Source: Agapanthus africanus (lineage: Eukaryota; Streptophyta; Magnoliopsida; Asparagales; Amaryllidaceae). Taken from it: 64,000 bases of DNA. The first letter of the stretch is position 1. Each line of letters opens with the position of its first letter. Shown piece after piece: positions 1 through 11,800 of this stretch. The position numbers and the translations under genes are program-made. The notes below the pieces were generated by a model. It was not told the origin of the DNA, searched no databases, and worked only from the letters and a program-made list of their open reading frames with translations. The stretch is taken from contig JASDDO010000024.1 of NCBI GenBank assembly GCA_030015575.1, forward strand, positions 37,720,114 to 37,784,113, in the 5' to 3' direction.

Positions 1-89
1 TTGCATGGAATGCTTAATAAACATATCCACGCTTCATTCGAGTGCAGATGAGTTTTCGTTACCGGCTATTTAGAAAGAATTATTATAAT

Positions 90-1348
90 GTGAAGAATTG
101 TTGGCCGGATTTTGAAAAGGTTGCGAATGAAAGGGGTGCTGACTCTGTAGGTGTGGTGCTATTGCTGTGGAGGAGGTCTTTGATAATTGCTTTGGAACTG
201 GTTTTGGTTTTGGTTTTGGTTCCAAGCAAAATTAGGATGATTCCTCCATCCCTGATTATATGTGGAAGAATAAGGATCGTTTCGATGTCGTTGCTGAAAA
301 GTAGCATTAATTTATTCTTGACCTTGAAATGGTGGATTCAAAGGACATTCTTCCGTTAGATGTGATGGGTTGGAACAGCAACCACACACGGTTTTGGGGA
401 GCGTAAATTTGTTTAGGGGGGCTGAAGAGACTTTTTTTCTATAGTATCGAGTTTTTTTTGTATCGTGGCCATTTCAGCTTTCACTGCGATGAAAATATCG
501 AGCTGATGGATATCTCCCCTAGACGATGCAGGTCTAACGCTTTCCCACTGTAGGGTTTGTTCGGCGAGATTTTCCAGAAATTGCCAAGCTTCACCATTAT
601 CTTTAGACAAGAAATGACATTGACACATGGTTTCAAGCATCTGTTTTATTGTTAGATTAACACTCTCATATATAATGCAACAAAGGTCACATCTATTGAT
701 TCCGTGATGAGGGCATTGTAAAAGAAGATTCTTAAACCGTTCAAAGCATTTTCAAAATGGTTCATTGGGAAGTTGGGTAAACCGGTTAATCTCGCTTCGA
801 ACGCGGGCGGTCTTATGATTGGGATAAAATTTCTTAAGAAATGATACAACGAATTCATCCCATTTGGCAATAGAATGTGAGGCAGTATTATAAAGCCATT
901 TTTCTGCTAGATCGTACAAAGTAAAAGAGAGAAGACGTTAGCGCATAGCATCCACAGACAGTTGTGACGTACCCATCATTGCGCATACGTTTTCGAATTT
1001 ATTTATAAAAACTTATGCGTCTTCGGATTTAAGCCCGTGAAATTTAGACAATAGTTTGATGAAGTGGGGTTTAATTTCAATATTATCCTCATTAGCTCGT
1101 GGAATAGATAGACAGGTAGGAAGGGGTCCGCACATGGGGTAACATCTTTCTTGGAGAGAGATGTGCGGTTGATTCTGCACACCGATGGGTGGTGGCAGGA
1201 CGGTGGTGGTAAAATATGATGGAGAACCTTCCGTCTCGGTCGATGTGGTTGGTGGAGGGGAAAAAGGAGATGAAGAAGTACCAACTTTGGAGTCGATAGC
1301 AGAAACGCGGACAAGACAGGCACTAGAATCCCGTGTCCAGTCGAGCAT
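90..1348 (-). pseudogene. Athila-type Ty3/gypsy gag, broken by stops
   Basis: Read on the minus strand, one frame gives a retrotransposon gag. An N-terminal part reads KFHGLKSEDA and runs into a capsid-like core (AEKWLYN, KWDEFVVSFLKKFYPN, FERFKNLLLQCPHHG). It ends in an Asn/Gln-rich tail containing the GWRNHPNF block seen in Athila-lineage gags, then QNQNQNQ. The frame is interrupted by TAA near 1013, TAA near 938, TGA near 753 and a TAG in the Gln-rich tail near 175, so no full-length product is possible. It lies downstream of the tRNA-Asp-type PBS at 2294-2312, in the order LTR, PBS, leader, gag. The rest of this element lies left of the window. The lineage call rests on motif recognition, not on a search. 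Confidence 0.82.
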
Positions 1349-2293
1349 GCACTAAGCGGGTTTAGCGCTCGTGGCAGCGTGTGAGAATTTAAAAATTGGT
1401 TTGTTTTGAAAAGTGTCAGACGTGAGACAAACCACAGAAAAATGCACACACAACCCTAGAACTAAAGTTACCTAGGACAAGTCTCTAGACCGCTCTTAGA
1501 CTTCCAAAGGACAAACCGCTGGATCAATCCTCTACCACCTCTTTATCACTCTTGTGTCCAGGTAAGTGGGAGTTATCCGCTATACAAATCACCGAAAATA
1601 GCGGGCCTAATTAAGTCACCACTTGCCTTAGACACACTTGCCTAGACACCACAAAAGTAATGCAGATAAGCGATAGATTACCCACGACCTTCCTCTATCC
1701 TTATTGAGCGCGACGGTCCTTAGAGTCTTGGTCTAGATATTTTTTAATTAATGTAGGGTGATGCGGATGCTCGTTTTTGTGATTTGTGGAGCTCAGGAAG
1801 GGTGATGAAATCCCCACCTAATCTGAATTTGGTCTTTTCCCCTTAATGTCCGTATTAAAATATGCAAAAACAAACCGCAAAACAAAACTCACAAAAAGAT
1901 TTTTGAGCGACGATATTTTGCAAAGAATCCTGCAGAAAATATATTATTGGATTTTTCAGAGGAGAGAGAAAGGGATAGAAAAGATACCAAAGAAAATTGA
2001 AGCACTAACTCACCAACACCGCCGCGGTTCCGCCGCCAAAACGCACTTCTTGCCGTGATTCCGCCACGGAGTTGAGAGCTCTTTGAAAAGTTTTTGCTAC
2101 GGTGGCCTCCCTTGCTTCTCTGGGTCTTGATGAATTTCTCTGAATCCTTATCTCCTCGCTACAGTGACTCCAGATCCCCTCGCAAAAATCGCACACTAAT
2201 CGTTAAATATGCAAGATGCGGTTTGTTTTGTTTTATGATATAGATCGAATAAGAATTCAATACGAATAGTAAGAATAAAAAATTACGTACGTA
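1349..2293 (-). other. Untranslated leader of the Athila-like element
   Basis: This is the stretch between the PBS and the gag start on the minus strand. It has no convincing ORF. Short ORFs here lack recognisable domains and are probably chance. Confidence 0.55.
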
Positions 2294-2312
2294 TCCCCGG
2301 CAACGACGCCGT
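2294..2312 (-). other. Primer-binding site, tRNA-Asp type
   Basis: The minus strand reads GGCGTCGTTGCCGGGGAT, one mismatch from the usual Athila-type PBS complementary to the 3' end of tRNA-Asp. It sits two or three bases inside the LTR terminus at 2314 and so fixes the element's orientation. Confidence 0.8.
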
Positions 2313-2313
2313 T

Positions 2314-2931
2314 TGATTGATTTCTGTTTTAGAGAAGTGTGTGTAGTAACCGCAATCAATAACGGTGTCGCGTGTAGCTAGACCGAGATGAGTACGGATC
2401 GTCCCCAGGGATATGTGGAATCTTTTAATCTTTCTTTAGACGTATTGATTAGGAAGAGGAAGAAGAATAGATAATAGTGAAGAATAGTTATAGAATCTAG
2501 ATCTATGTTAAACACGGATGTAGAATATAGATCTTGTTTAAAGACGGATGTAGATTTTATATCAGAAGAGGGATTGTAGGGTTCTTTAGGATTTAGTAAT
2601 CCTGGATGACTAATAAAGATGACTCGTTTTATCTTTTGATAGATTTAAAACTAGATTGATAGTGATGAATGAGGATTATGGTTCTTGGAAGAAACTAGGG
2701 TTTCCACACGATTGACCCTTGTCCTTTCATTGATCTTTATTCATGTCTAGGCCTTAACAAAACAATTGTTAATCTGATCTCAAATCGCGGACAAGACTAG
2801 CAATAAATTGGTAGCACGCCCGATAAGGATGTTAACGAGCCTTTTGCTAAAGTTTATAAATTTCATAAGACGTAAAAGAAGTTAAAATATTTTCTCATCT
2901 ATTGATCTACCCTAATCCTACTGTTCCCTCA
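2314..2931 (-). repeat. Athila-like LTR, first part (split by insertion)
   Basis: On the plus strand the LTR begins TGATTGATTTC, which is the ...CA end on the minus strand. It runs to 2931, where the Tat-like element is inserted. It resumes at 30079 and ends at 31045. Rejoined, it is about 1.6 kb, an ordinary Athila LTR length. The last five bases, CCTAC at 2927-2931, are the target-site duplication. Confidence 0.8.
2927..2931. other. Target-site duplication, left copy (CCTAC)
   Basis: CCTAC directly precedes the TGTTCCC start of the 5' LTR and is repeated at 30074-30078 directly after the 3' LTR. Confidence 0.88.
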
Positions 2932-2961
2932 TAAAATACAAGGAAAAACCCCAATGGGGCA

Positions 2962-4851
2962 TCACGTGCACACACGTGATCGGGAGTCACGTGCTGACAC
3001 GTGATGGCTTCCTGAGGGCTCTGAAATGATAAGAGTTGAATCCTAATCAAATGGGGTCGCGTGCCCACACGGAAGGGCCTTTAAACCCACTGAAAATAAT
3101 TAAAGTTATAATAAAACAACAGGGGAAAACCCCAATGGGGCATCACGTGCCCACACGTGACCAAGGGTCACGTGCTGACACGTGATAATTCCTGAGTTCT
3201 TTAAAACAACAGAATTAAATTCTGGTTAAATGCTTAATCATGGGGTCACGTGCCAACACGTGATGGGTTCCTAAAGATCTCTGAATTAATAGAATTAAAT
3301 TTTAATTAAATGGTCAATCAGTGGGGTCACGTGCTAACACGTGATAGGCTCTTAAACCTTCTGAACTAATAGAATTAAATTCTAATTAAGGGAAATCAAA
3401 AACCCGAGTTGGAAAAATATTTCCCTAGATCTTTCCAAACAAAAAGATTGCGCTCTGTAAAGTGGAGCACCGTTGGATTAAAAATCCAATGGTGATTAAA
3501 AATCACCAATTTATAGAAAGATTCTATACAAGGAAAGATTTCCCTGAAATTTTCCAGGAATAATAGATAAAATATCTTTTGGATTAAAAATCCAATGGTG
3601 AATAAAATTCACTGAGTGATCTAAAAGATCATGTTGGTTACAAAATCAATTAAAAGATTTCAATGAAAGATTGACTAAACAAACTGATTCTTTTCTTTCT
3701 CCGAGCCAAGAAGAAAAAAAGGGGGAAGATACAACAACAACAGAGAGAGAATACAAAAGAAAAGAGAATTTAATTCTCTAGAGAGAAAAGAAGGCTTCTT
3801 TGAAAAAGAAAGAAATCCTAGGTGAGAGATCATCCTATAAGCTCCCGCAAAAGAAAAAAAAGAGAATTTAATTCTTAAACTAAGAGTTTAACTCTTATGA
3901 ATAAAAACTTAGTTTTTCCTCTGGTTGAAGATCTGCAGAAGCAGATCTCCCCATAAGTTGAGAATTTAATTCTCATCGGGGAGATTATGTCATGCAGATC
4001 TAAAATCTAAGAGAGGATTTAAGTTCAGAGAATTTTATTCTCCCAAAAAGCACATAGGAATTTAATTCCTCCAACAAAAATAGGGTTTAACCCTTAATAC
4101 AAGAGCTTGGTTCATCTTCATGGTTGAAGATCTGCAGAAGAAGATATCCCCATAAGTTGAGAATTTAATTCTCATCGGGGATATTCTGCCATGCAGATCC
4201 AAAACTTAGAGGGAGAGTTGGGTTTAAAGAATTTATTTCTTCTAAATACATAGGAATTTAATTCCTCTAAATAAAATTAGGCTTTAACCCCATAAAAGAA
4301 TTTAATTCTTAAACAAGGGAGTTAGACTTTTCATGCACATAAAAAGATCAAATACCCAACCTGATCACGTGGCAACACGTGACCCTCCCATCAATGGTCA
4401 AAAAAGAATGAATGAGATCGGGTCACGTGCTCCCACGTGACCCTTACACAAACTTCTCAAAAATAAAGGTAGAACAGACTTTGGGCGTCCTCACGTGTCC
4501 CCACATGACCCCTGACAAACACCTCTTTAAAAAAGAGAAGATGGAAAGAACTAAAGGATTAAAATCCAATGCATGGGCGCCCTTACGTGTCCCCACATAA
4601 CCCCTAGCAAATCCCTTTAATATCCGGTGTATGTATACCCATCACGTACCCACACGTGATGGCCGTGAAGACTTAAGTGTTTAACACTTATTTGAATATT
4701 CTGAGAATAAATAAAGGAAGCTTGGCCAAATCCTAGGGCGCCTCATGTGTCCTCACGTGAGCGCTTCATTTTTTTAGTGTTTAACACTATTTTAAGCACT
4801 TCATCCCTAGTGTTTAACACTATTTTAAATGCATCACGTGGGAACACGTGA
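2962..4851. promoter_or_regulatory. Array of paired G-boxes, TCACGTG-N4-CACGTGA
   Basis: Nine perfect units of TCACGTG, four variable bases, CACGTGA start at 2962, 2987, 3143, 3168, 3246, 3327, 4365, 4423 and 4834. About five decayed units lie near 3056, 4491, 4583, 4642 and 4743. The spacer varies (CACA, CTGA, CCCA, CCAA, CTAA, GCAA, CTCC, GGAA) but is always four bases, which places CACGTG centres 10 bp apart. CACGTG is the plant G-box bound by bZIP and bHLH factors. Each unit is also a 7-bp hairpin with a 4-base loop. Confidence 0.85.
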
Positions 4852-4900
4852 CCGCCGGATATATGCTAGTGTTTAACACTATATGCAAAATTGTCTTAGC
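3468..4900. repeat. Short palindromes with TTTAA or AAA centres
   Basis: More than 20 different short inverted repeats share an A/T-rich centre of about three bases with unrelated arms. Examples are GAGAATTTAATTCTC, GGAATTTAATTCC, GGGTTTAACCC, AGTGTTTAACACT, TTGGATTAAAAATCCAA and TGGTGATTAAAAATCACCA. Most lie downstream of the TATA position, so they would be in the RNA leader. The same design with other arms occurs in the 3' copy and in both related LTRs further right. Confidence 0.8.
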
Positions 4901-5316
4901 CCAAATTAGCTAAGTCTTCCAGAGGCAAGACTCTTCTTTTTGACCGAGCCTCAAATACATTCTTGTTTTCCAAGATTGTTCATCTCATATGGCATATGAG
5001 TGCTCAGCACTCAATAAAAGACAAAATATGGTCAGAACCCAGACCCATGCTTAGCATTGCTAAATAATGGGGGGCTGAGCCCAGACAAATGTTCAACAAC
5101 CCAAACAAAGGTCCAACATTTTAAAACTAATTGGACTTAGCCCAAGTTGGACATAAGTCCTCAATTCAGATTAATTGATCTTAGTCCCAAATTGGACTAC
5201 AGATTTCCCAATCAATTTTGGTTCGAGGGTACATCTCTTCACTCCTTTGATATTTGTCGTTGTAATCCTTCAACGTCTTCAGAGAGGTGACGGGTCCCGA
5301 TAATCAATCATTCTAT

Positions 5317-5690
5317 GGACTGTGGGGTCCTTAAAGTCAAGGACTATGATGTCTTTAAACTTTATAGACTATGACGTCTTTAAACTGCGGACTGTGGGGT
5401 CCTTAAGCCCATGGACTATGATGTCCTTAACCTTGGACTGTGGGGTCTTTAAACCCATGGACTATGATGTCCTTAACCTTTGACCGCAAAGTCCCTAAAC
5501 TAAAACAATAGAGCCCAAATGCTCTTTTGTTGGATCTAAATGATTCTATTAAGTAGATCTTAGTCTAAAATTAGACTAACGTATCCTTAACAAATGGTTA
5601 AGTTGATCTTAGTCTAAAATTAAACTAACGTATCCTTAACAAACGTTTAAGTTGATCTTAGTCTTAAATGAGACTAACGTATCCTTAAAC
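5317..5690 (+). repeat. Tandem mini-hairpins (GGAC-N6-GTCC, then TTAGTCT/AGACTAA)
   Basis: About six repeats of roughly 28 bp each carry GGAC, six variable bases, GTCC (or degenerate forms). They are followed by three repeats of about 45 bp holding TTAGTCT, an A-rich loop and AGACTAA. The same two modules in the same order lie at 29283-29650, and variants lie in the second element at 46565-47230. Confidence 0.8.
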
Positions 5691-6110
5691 CCAACCCCAA
5701 ACCCAAATCTAAAAAGATACGGATTTGGACTAATCTACGACCTACGGGTGACAACATAAATTAGTCTCCATATATAATCCACAGGCAACCAAAAACAAAA
5801 CAAACACACACGACACGAAGTGATCATCTAGAGAAGGAGAAAGTGGTTACCGCGATGCGGTAACGTAATTAACTGCAGGGGCTTGCACCTGCAGGGAAGA
5901 GCGTCCCCACAATCAAAAACCCCTCAACGAGGGGGAATCTGACGAAGTCTGCTACATCGGCCGCATCCGTTTAACCTTAGATACATGGTGCCATAAATCA
6001 ACTTGGCATCTTCGGAGAGGTGGAAAGGTAGCACCAAATAGCATCTGCCCTCGAAATTCAGGCCTGACGTCCCGACGTCCCGGTCGCGTCTTTCGGCGGA
6101 GAACAGATTC

Positions 6111-6129
6111 TGGCACGCCCAATGGGACC
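6111..6129 (+). other. Putative primer-binding site of the Tat-like element
   Basis: TGGCACGCCCAATGGGACC lies five bases inside the LTR end. The second element has the same block with GG in place of AA at 47661-47679. The position and leading TGG fit a PBS. I do not assign the tRNA. Confidence 0.7.
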
Positions 6130-6253
6130 TTTTCCTCTTTCCACTCCACACTTCGTATGTCGTGTTCGCGAACGAATCGCGGTTTAATATGGTTGCCCTT
6201 GGGTTCAAGGTACTAAGATTTGGTTTTGCTCCCGTGTAGATGAAAGAACAGCA

Positions 6254-6937
6254 ATGGCCACTAACTGCTCTAGCTGCAACTGCAACTCCCGTTCCGCCTC
6301 ATCTGGAGGAGTAACCTACGAGCCCCAAGCGGCCTCCCTTTTCACAATGCGTGTGGAACAGGTGACTCAAGCCACCACTGGGCTATTCTTCGGGACCATG
6401 CTCCCACCAATGAGCTTCAACGCCCATGTACCATTGCAAAAAGCTCAGAAGAAGTCGGTCTTTGATCGGCTTATCCCTACTGCGGCCCCTCTTAACGGGT
6501 CGCCCAAACCAAGCGTCTCAGTTTTCAGCAGATTGGGCCAAAGCTCCAACGGGCCCGCGAATAATCCCGCAATACCAGAAGGCGTTATCCCGAAGCGGAT
6601 AGCCATTCTAACTCCTGAAGTCACCAAGGCGGCTTCTCCGGCTAAGGGGTGGGTCTTCACAAGACTGGTCGTTTCAGCTCCCACTCCGGGTGAAGTAACC
6701 AAGGCGTTTCCCCTGTACAAAAATCGACCTTTTCAGGATTGGCCATTCACTCTCAGCGAGCATCTGTCTTTGACAGCCTGGCTCCAACAACAGACTCTCA
6801 TCAGAACAGAGGGCATAGAAAAGCTGAGCCAACAGTGGAGGTGATCCCGGCCGCACGACATGCTCGACGTCATCACTGGCGCCGAGTGAAGAAAGCTGGG
6901 GGCAGTTCCCCTTCTGGACTGACTCCGCCAGATCTAA
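6254..6937 (+). pseudogene. Tat-type gag, N-terminal fragment
   Basis: The start ATG at 6254 opens with a Cys-rich N-terminus (NCSSCNCNSRS) that matches the second element's gag at 47805 (NCTTCNCNSRS). The frame shifts near 6720-6745: the original frame stops at 6844, while the homologous gag sequence (ARHARRHHWRRVKKAGG) continues in another frame up to the copia junction at 6937. The gag resumes after the copia at 16656, but about 1.25 kb of coding sequence is missing between the two flanks. A chance ORF (6739-7014) reads from gag into the copia LTR. Gag would have formed virus-like particles; this copy cannot. Confidence 0.85.
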
Positions 6938-8881
6938 TGTCACGCACCCCACGAACTTGCGAGGAGGCGGAATATATGAAAAACGATTATCAAAGCTTCG
7001 TAACACGGACTTGAGCGCATGAATCGTTATCTAAACCATTACTAACTAAAAGCTAGAGGTTTAACTACTCCGATATGAAGTTATATCTCACGTTACTTGT
7101 CCTTCGGGTCTTCATCGTTGTCCTCCACTCCTCGAAGGCTCCTTGGAACATCGGCACCTCAACGGCCTCCTCGAATCAAAGACGATCCACCTGAAAGCTC
7201 CTACGCCAAGCTTAATCTCAAACTTAAGATAACTAGGTTGCTTAAAGTGCTAATCTAAGCTACCTAGGGGATATAGAGTGAGGTTATGGATGTATTAGTC
7301 TAGCTAACCCTTGATCTCAACACATGAGGTTAGGGTTAGGGTTTGAAGAGAGAGTGGGCTTGAGGAAAGAGAAGGTGAAGATGATAATGAAATGAGATAA
7401 TGATATATCATAATATATATGAAGCATTATTTATTTATCCAAAAATGAAATAATAGAATTAACAACCATGCTTCATAAATATCTATGAGTGATTCATCTC
7501 CATGAGTCATTAAGCATTTATGATGCATTAATGACATGGATGAATCACACAAATGAGTCACTAATCTCATTTAATGCAATGACACCTTACCCCTCCCAAG
7601 TCACCACTCTTCTAGAAGCTTCTCGATAAATTACGAGAACGCCCCTCCAATCCGTGAAAACACGGAAAAACTTTAGACTGTATAAATCCAATAACCTGAT
7701 ACTAGAATCTGGCTTAAACCAAAGCCGGCTAGTAAAAACTGTCCGAAAAGTCGTACGTGCGTAAACACACGTATGTGTCCGAACCCTTGTCGTAAAACCA
7801 TACGACCTCTATATCATTTCGCCTGGAGCAGGGAAACTCTCTGTGTGGGACTCTAAAGACTCGACACTACGCTGGCAGTGGGTTTAACCACAGACCGCAA
7901 GCGGTACTAGCTGTACGTAACGGTCCCCAGGTAGATGTCGATAAGAAGGCCGATGAGGAAAACCATCCGAACCCCTACTGAGCCTGATGTGACAATCTCC
8001 GTACAGTCCGGTCTGTTCGTCTAAGTCTATCGCATATCAAGCCTAGGGGCGGCAAGCGTCAGTCCCCTAATAGATGTATAAGTCGTGTCGGAGCGAAGCC
8101 CATTACACCCTGAGAAGCTACTGGAACCTACCAGTATATCTCGCTTGCCCTGTCCAGGGACTTTGCGTAATGGCTCTCTGACACAACGCGATATCAACTC
8201 CCAATACCGGGAGAGACGAATCCTATCTAACCGCCACTGCCTCCAAGTGCTCGGGACTGCACCCAACTGCTACCTGTTTGCATGACTCCTTTGAGCCGTG
8301 GTAGGGTAGCAATCTAAGAACAGTAGGACACACTCGAGGCGAAGTAGTAGTGTCAAGTCTGCGGACTATGCTGTACTCATGTCACCTGGGAACTTTTAAC
8401 TGACGATGGGTATAATACCAACCAATCAGTTCCCTACGAGTCCTGTCCGGTGTACCCGTAACCTAACGAGCACCTTTATACTATCTCCAGTACGACGTAC
8501 TGATGGCTATGGGACAGACCATCTACCCAACTGGGATGAGAAGCGTACACACTTAGTCTACTCCAGAATATCGATGCCCTATCTCGATAATCCAACGACC
8601 AGGGACCTGTATAGGATGTTGCTTACAGACTACCCAGCCCCCACTAGTGTGACTGCCATCACAACGCTAGTAATCAAGCAAAAATCCTATGGGCTCTACT
8701 AATATGTATAAGTGATACGTTATAAGAATCATATGCACATATTAAAGTAGACACAAACCAAGTAGCATACTACCATTTTTAGCAAGACTGTTATATACAA
8801 CTGTGAATATCCCAAGCTTCCATTAAGTAATATACAACCTAGTATGATACAATAATGGCCCCTAGGGCATATACACTAACA
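6938..8881 (-). repeat. Copia 3' LTR
   Basis: It is 1944 bp, ends TGTCACGC (plus-strand left) and ACTAACA (right), and aligns throughout with 14691-16655. It contains a short run of TTAGGG-like units near 7325, too few to be telomeric. The ORFs at 8027-8702 are conserved between the LTRs only because the LTR itself is conserved, and they look non-coding. Confidence 0.92.
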
Positions 8882-8897
8882 ATCTCCCACTTGCACT
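8882..8897 (-). other. Copia polypurine tract
   Basis: The minus strand reads GCAAGTGGGAGATT directly before the LTR start TGTTAGT, the usual copia PPT-LTR junction. Confidence 0.85.
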
Positions 8898-11800
8898 AGG
8901 GCCATGAGCTGGCATATCGTAGACCTATCATCTCGAATAGCCTCTTGAACTGCGTCTGAGGAAGGGCCTTTGTGAATGGATCGGCAATGTTATTCTCTGT
9001 CTCTACTCTTTTCACCTCGATCTCCCGGTGATCTACGATCTCCCTGATCAGGTGATACCGTCTTAAGATGTGTCTGGACTTCTGATGGGACCTGGGTTCC
9101 TTCGCTAAAGCTATAGCGCCGTTGTTGTCACAATACAGAGGTATTGGACCAACACTGGTAGGAACCACCTGAAGTTCTGTGAGGAACTTCTTCATCCAGA
9201 CTGCTTCTTTTGCAGCATCGCAAGCAGCTATGTACTCTGCTTCCATCGTTGAGTCAGCAACGGTCTCCTGTTTGGAACTCTTCCAACAGACCGCCCCTCC
9301 ATTGAGGGTAAAGACATAACCCGACATGGATTTGGAGTCATCTTTGTCACTCTGGAAGCCGGAGTCGGCAAAGGCCTCCAACTGGAGGTCTTTTCCGCCA
9401 TACATCAAGAACATCTCCTTAGTCCTCCTTAGGTACTTGAGAATGTTCTTTACTGCTATCCAGTTATTCTCCCCTGGGTTTGCCTGATACCGGCTTACAA
9501 CGCTCAATGCGTATGCTACATCTGGTCTGGTACATAATATCGCATACATCATAGAGCCTACCGCAGAAGCGTAGGGTATAATCGACATGCGATCCCTTTC
9601 CAAATCAGTCTTGGGAGACATCTCTTTGGAGAGGGTGATTCCGTGACAAGCCGGTAAGTTACCGCGCTTAGAATCATCCATTTTGAATCTCTTCACTATA
9701 GTGTCTATGTACCTGGACTGCGAAAGTCCCAACATCCTCTTTGATCTATCACGATAGATCTGGATTCCCAGAATGTAGGTGGCATCACCCAGGTCTTTCA
9801 TGGAGAATTTATGTGACAAGAATCTTTTGACTGACTGTAACATAGGAATATCATTTCCTATTAGGAGGATGTCATCCACGTACAAGACGAGGAATACTAC
9901 AGCTCTCCCTACAATCTTACTGTATATGCAAGGTTCATCTGGATTTTTGATAAAGTCAAATTCTTTGACAGCATCATCAAAACAGATGTTCCAACTCCGC
10001 GATACCTGCTTTAGTCCATAAATGGACTTAAGCATCTTGCATACTTTACCGCTGCTCCCACTCTGAATGAATCCCTCTGGCTGATCCATATAGACGCTCT
10101 CTTCCAAATTTCCATTTAGAAAAGCCGTCTTTACGTCCATCTGCCAGATCTCATAATCGTGGAAGGCAGCAATAGAAAGAAGGACCCTAATGGATTTTAG
10201 CATAGCTACTGGAGAAAAGGTTTCGTCATAGTCCAAACCAGGTCTTTGACGGAAACCCTTTGCAACAAGTCTAGCTTTATAGGTTTCAACCTGTCCATCT
10301 ACACCAATCTTCTTCTGAAGATCCATTTGCATCCTACGGGTTTTACCCAAAGTCCATACTTTGTTAGTGTACATGGACTCCATTTCGGTCCGCATTGCAT
10401 CCAACCATTTTACTGAGTCACCGCTCTGAATGGCTTGTTGGAAGCAAGTAGGCTCATCATAGTCAATGACGCAATCTTCTCGATCCCCGTCTATGAGAAA
10501 ACCGTAGTATCTCTCAGGCGGATGAGACGTCCTACTACTCCTGCGGAGGGGTGTGGGAATGTCCATTTCTTTTTGAACTACTGGTTCTACCAAACTTTCA
10601 GTTGTAGTTTGTGGTTCTGGAATTTCTTCCAGTTCTATTTCGCTCCCACTTGTATCCTTTTCTAAAACTTGTTGTTCTAAAAAATGGGCATTACGAGAAA
10701 CAAAAACCCTTTGTTCCTCTGCGTAATAGAATAGATACCCCTTGGAGTTCTTTGGATATCCCACAAACTTACACTGCACTGATCGTGCCTCGAGCTTGTC
10801 CGCATGCTGCTTTTCAACAAAAACCGGACATCCCCAAATCTTCAGATACTGAAGATAGGGTTTCTTCCCACTCCACATCTGATATGGGGTGGTAGGCACT
10901 GTTTTGGTAGGAACCCTGATCAGAAGATATGTTGCTGATTCTAGCGCATATCCCCAGAATGATCGCGGTAACTCAGCGTTACTCATCATAGAACGAACCA
11001 TATCCAATATGGTTCGATTTCTCCTTTCCGATACACCGTTATATTGTGGTGTGTATGGAGGAGTAAGCTGAGAGAGAATTCCATTCTCTTTTAAGTAACC
11101 CAGGAACTCGGCACTTAAGTATTCACCACCTCGATCAGATCTCAGTGTCTTTATACTCTTGCCTGTTTGTTTTTCTACTTCATTCTTGTATTCTTGGAAT
11201 TTCTCAAAAGCCTCGGATTTATGCTTCATTAAGACATATCCATACCTAGAGAAATCATCCGTAAAAGTAATGGAGTAGGAATAACCTCCTCGCGCATGTG
11301 TAGACATTGGACCACACACGTCACTGTGTACGAGTCCCAAGAGCTCGCTTGCTCTTACCCTGTGTCCAGTAAACGGAGTCTTTGTCATCTTTCCTATGAG
11401 ACAAGATTCACAAGTATCATAAGATTGATATTCGAACGGGTTCAAATATCCTTCTCTATGTAACTTAGTCAACCTTCTCTCATTGATGTGACCTAGTCTA
11501 CAATGCCATAAGAAAGCCTGATTTAATTCTGGAGACTTTCTTTTAAGTGTATTCTGGACATTGAAAACCTGAGCTTGACTTAATACATATATACCGTTAT
11601 CTAATGTACCGGACCCAATCAGTACTTGATTTAGGTGGATGTTAACTACATCGCTTACGAATGTAAAATCATATCGCTCTCTCGAAAGTGAGGACACTGA
11701 TATGATATTACAAGTCATACTAGGTACATATAAACAGTTACGTAAAATCAATATATGCCCACTTGTCAAACCTAGGCGATATTCCCCCACGGATTCAGCG

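Larger units (their letters stand above)
2932..6105 (+). repeat. 5' LTR of the gag-only Tat-like element
   Basis: This LTR of about 3.17 kb begins TGTTCCCTC and ends GAGAACA. It aligns along its whole length with 26876-30073. It is densely packed with short inverted repeats: G-box pairs, palindromes centred on TTTAA or AAA, GGAC...GTCC units and TTAGTCT...AGACTAA units. Compared with the 3' copy it lacks the nine bases TATAAATAG at 3702/3703, so its core promoter appears to have lost its TATA box. Several G-box pairs have C-to-T or G-to-A changes at CpG where the 3' copy is intact, as expected for a methylated element. Confidence 0.9.

Noticed and set aside
1003-1449. 148-residue minus ORF beside the Athila-like gag
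   Set aside because: It is an overlapping frame. The gag homology is in the frame of 1013-1348.
7318-7345. Telomere-like GGTTAGGGTTAGGGTTT in the copia LTR
   Set aside because: There are only two or three units, present in both LTR copies as ordinary LTR sequence.
8027-8702. Conserved ORFs (79, 66 and 98 residues) repeated at 15810-16476
   Set aside because: They are duplicated only because they lie in the two LTRs. They overlap on both strands and show no domain or codon pattern.
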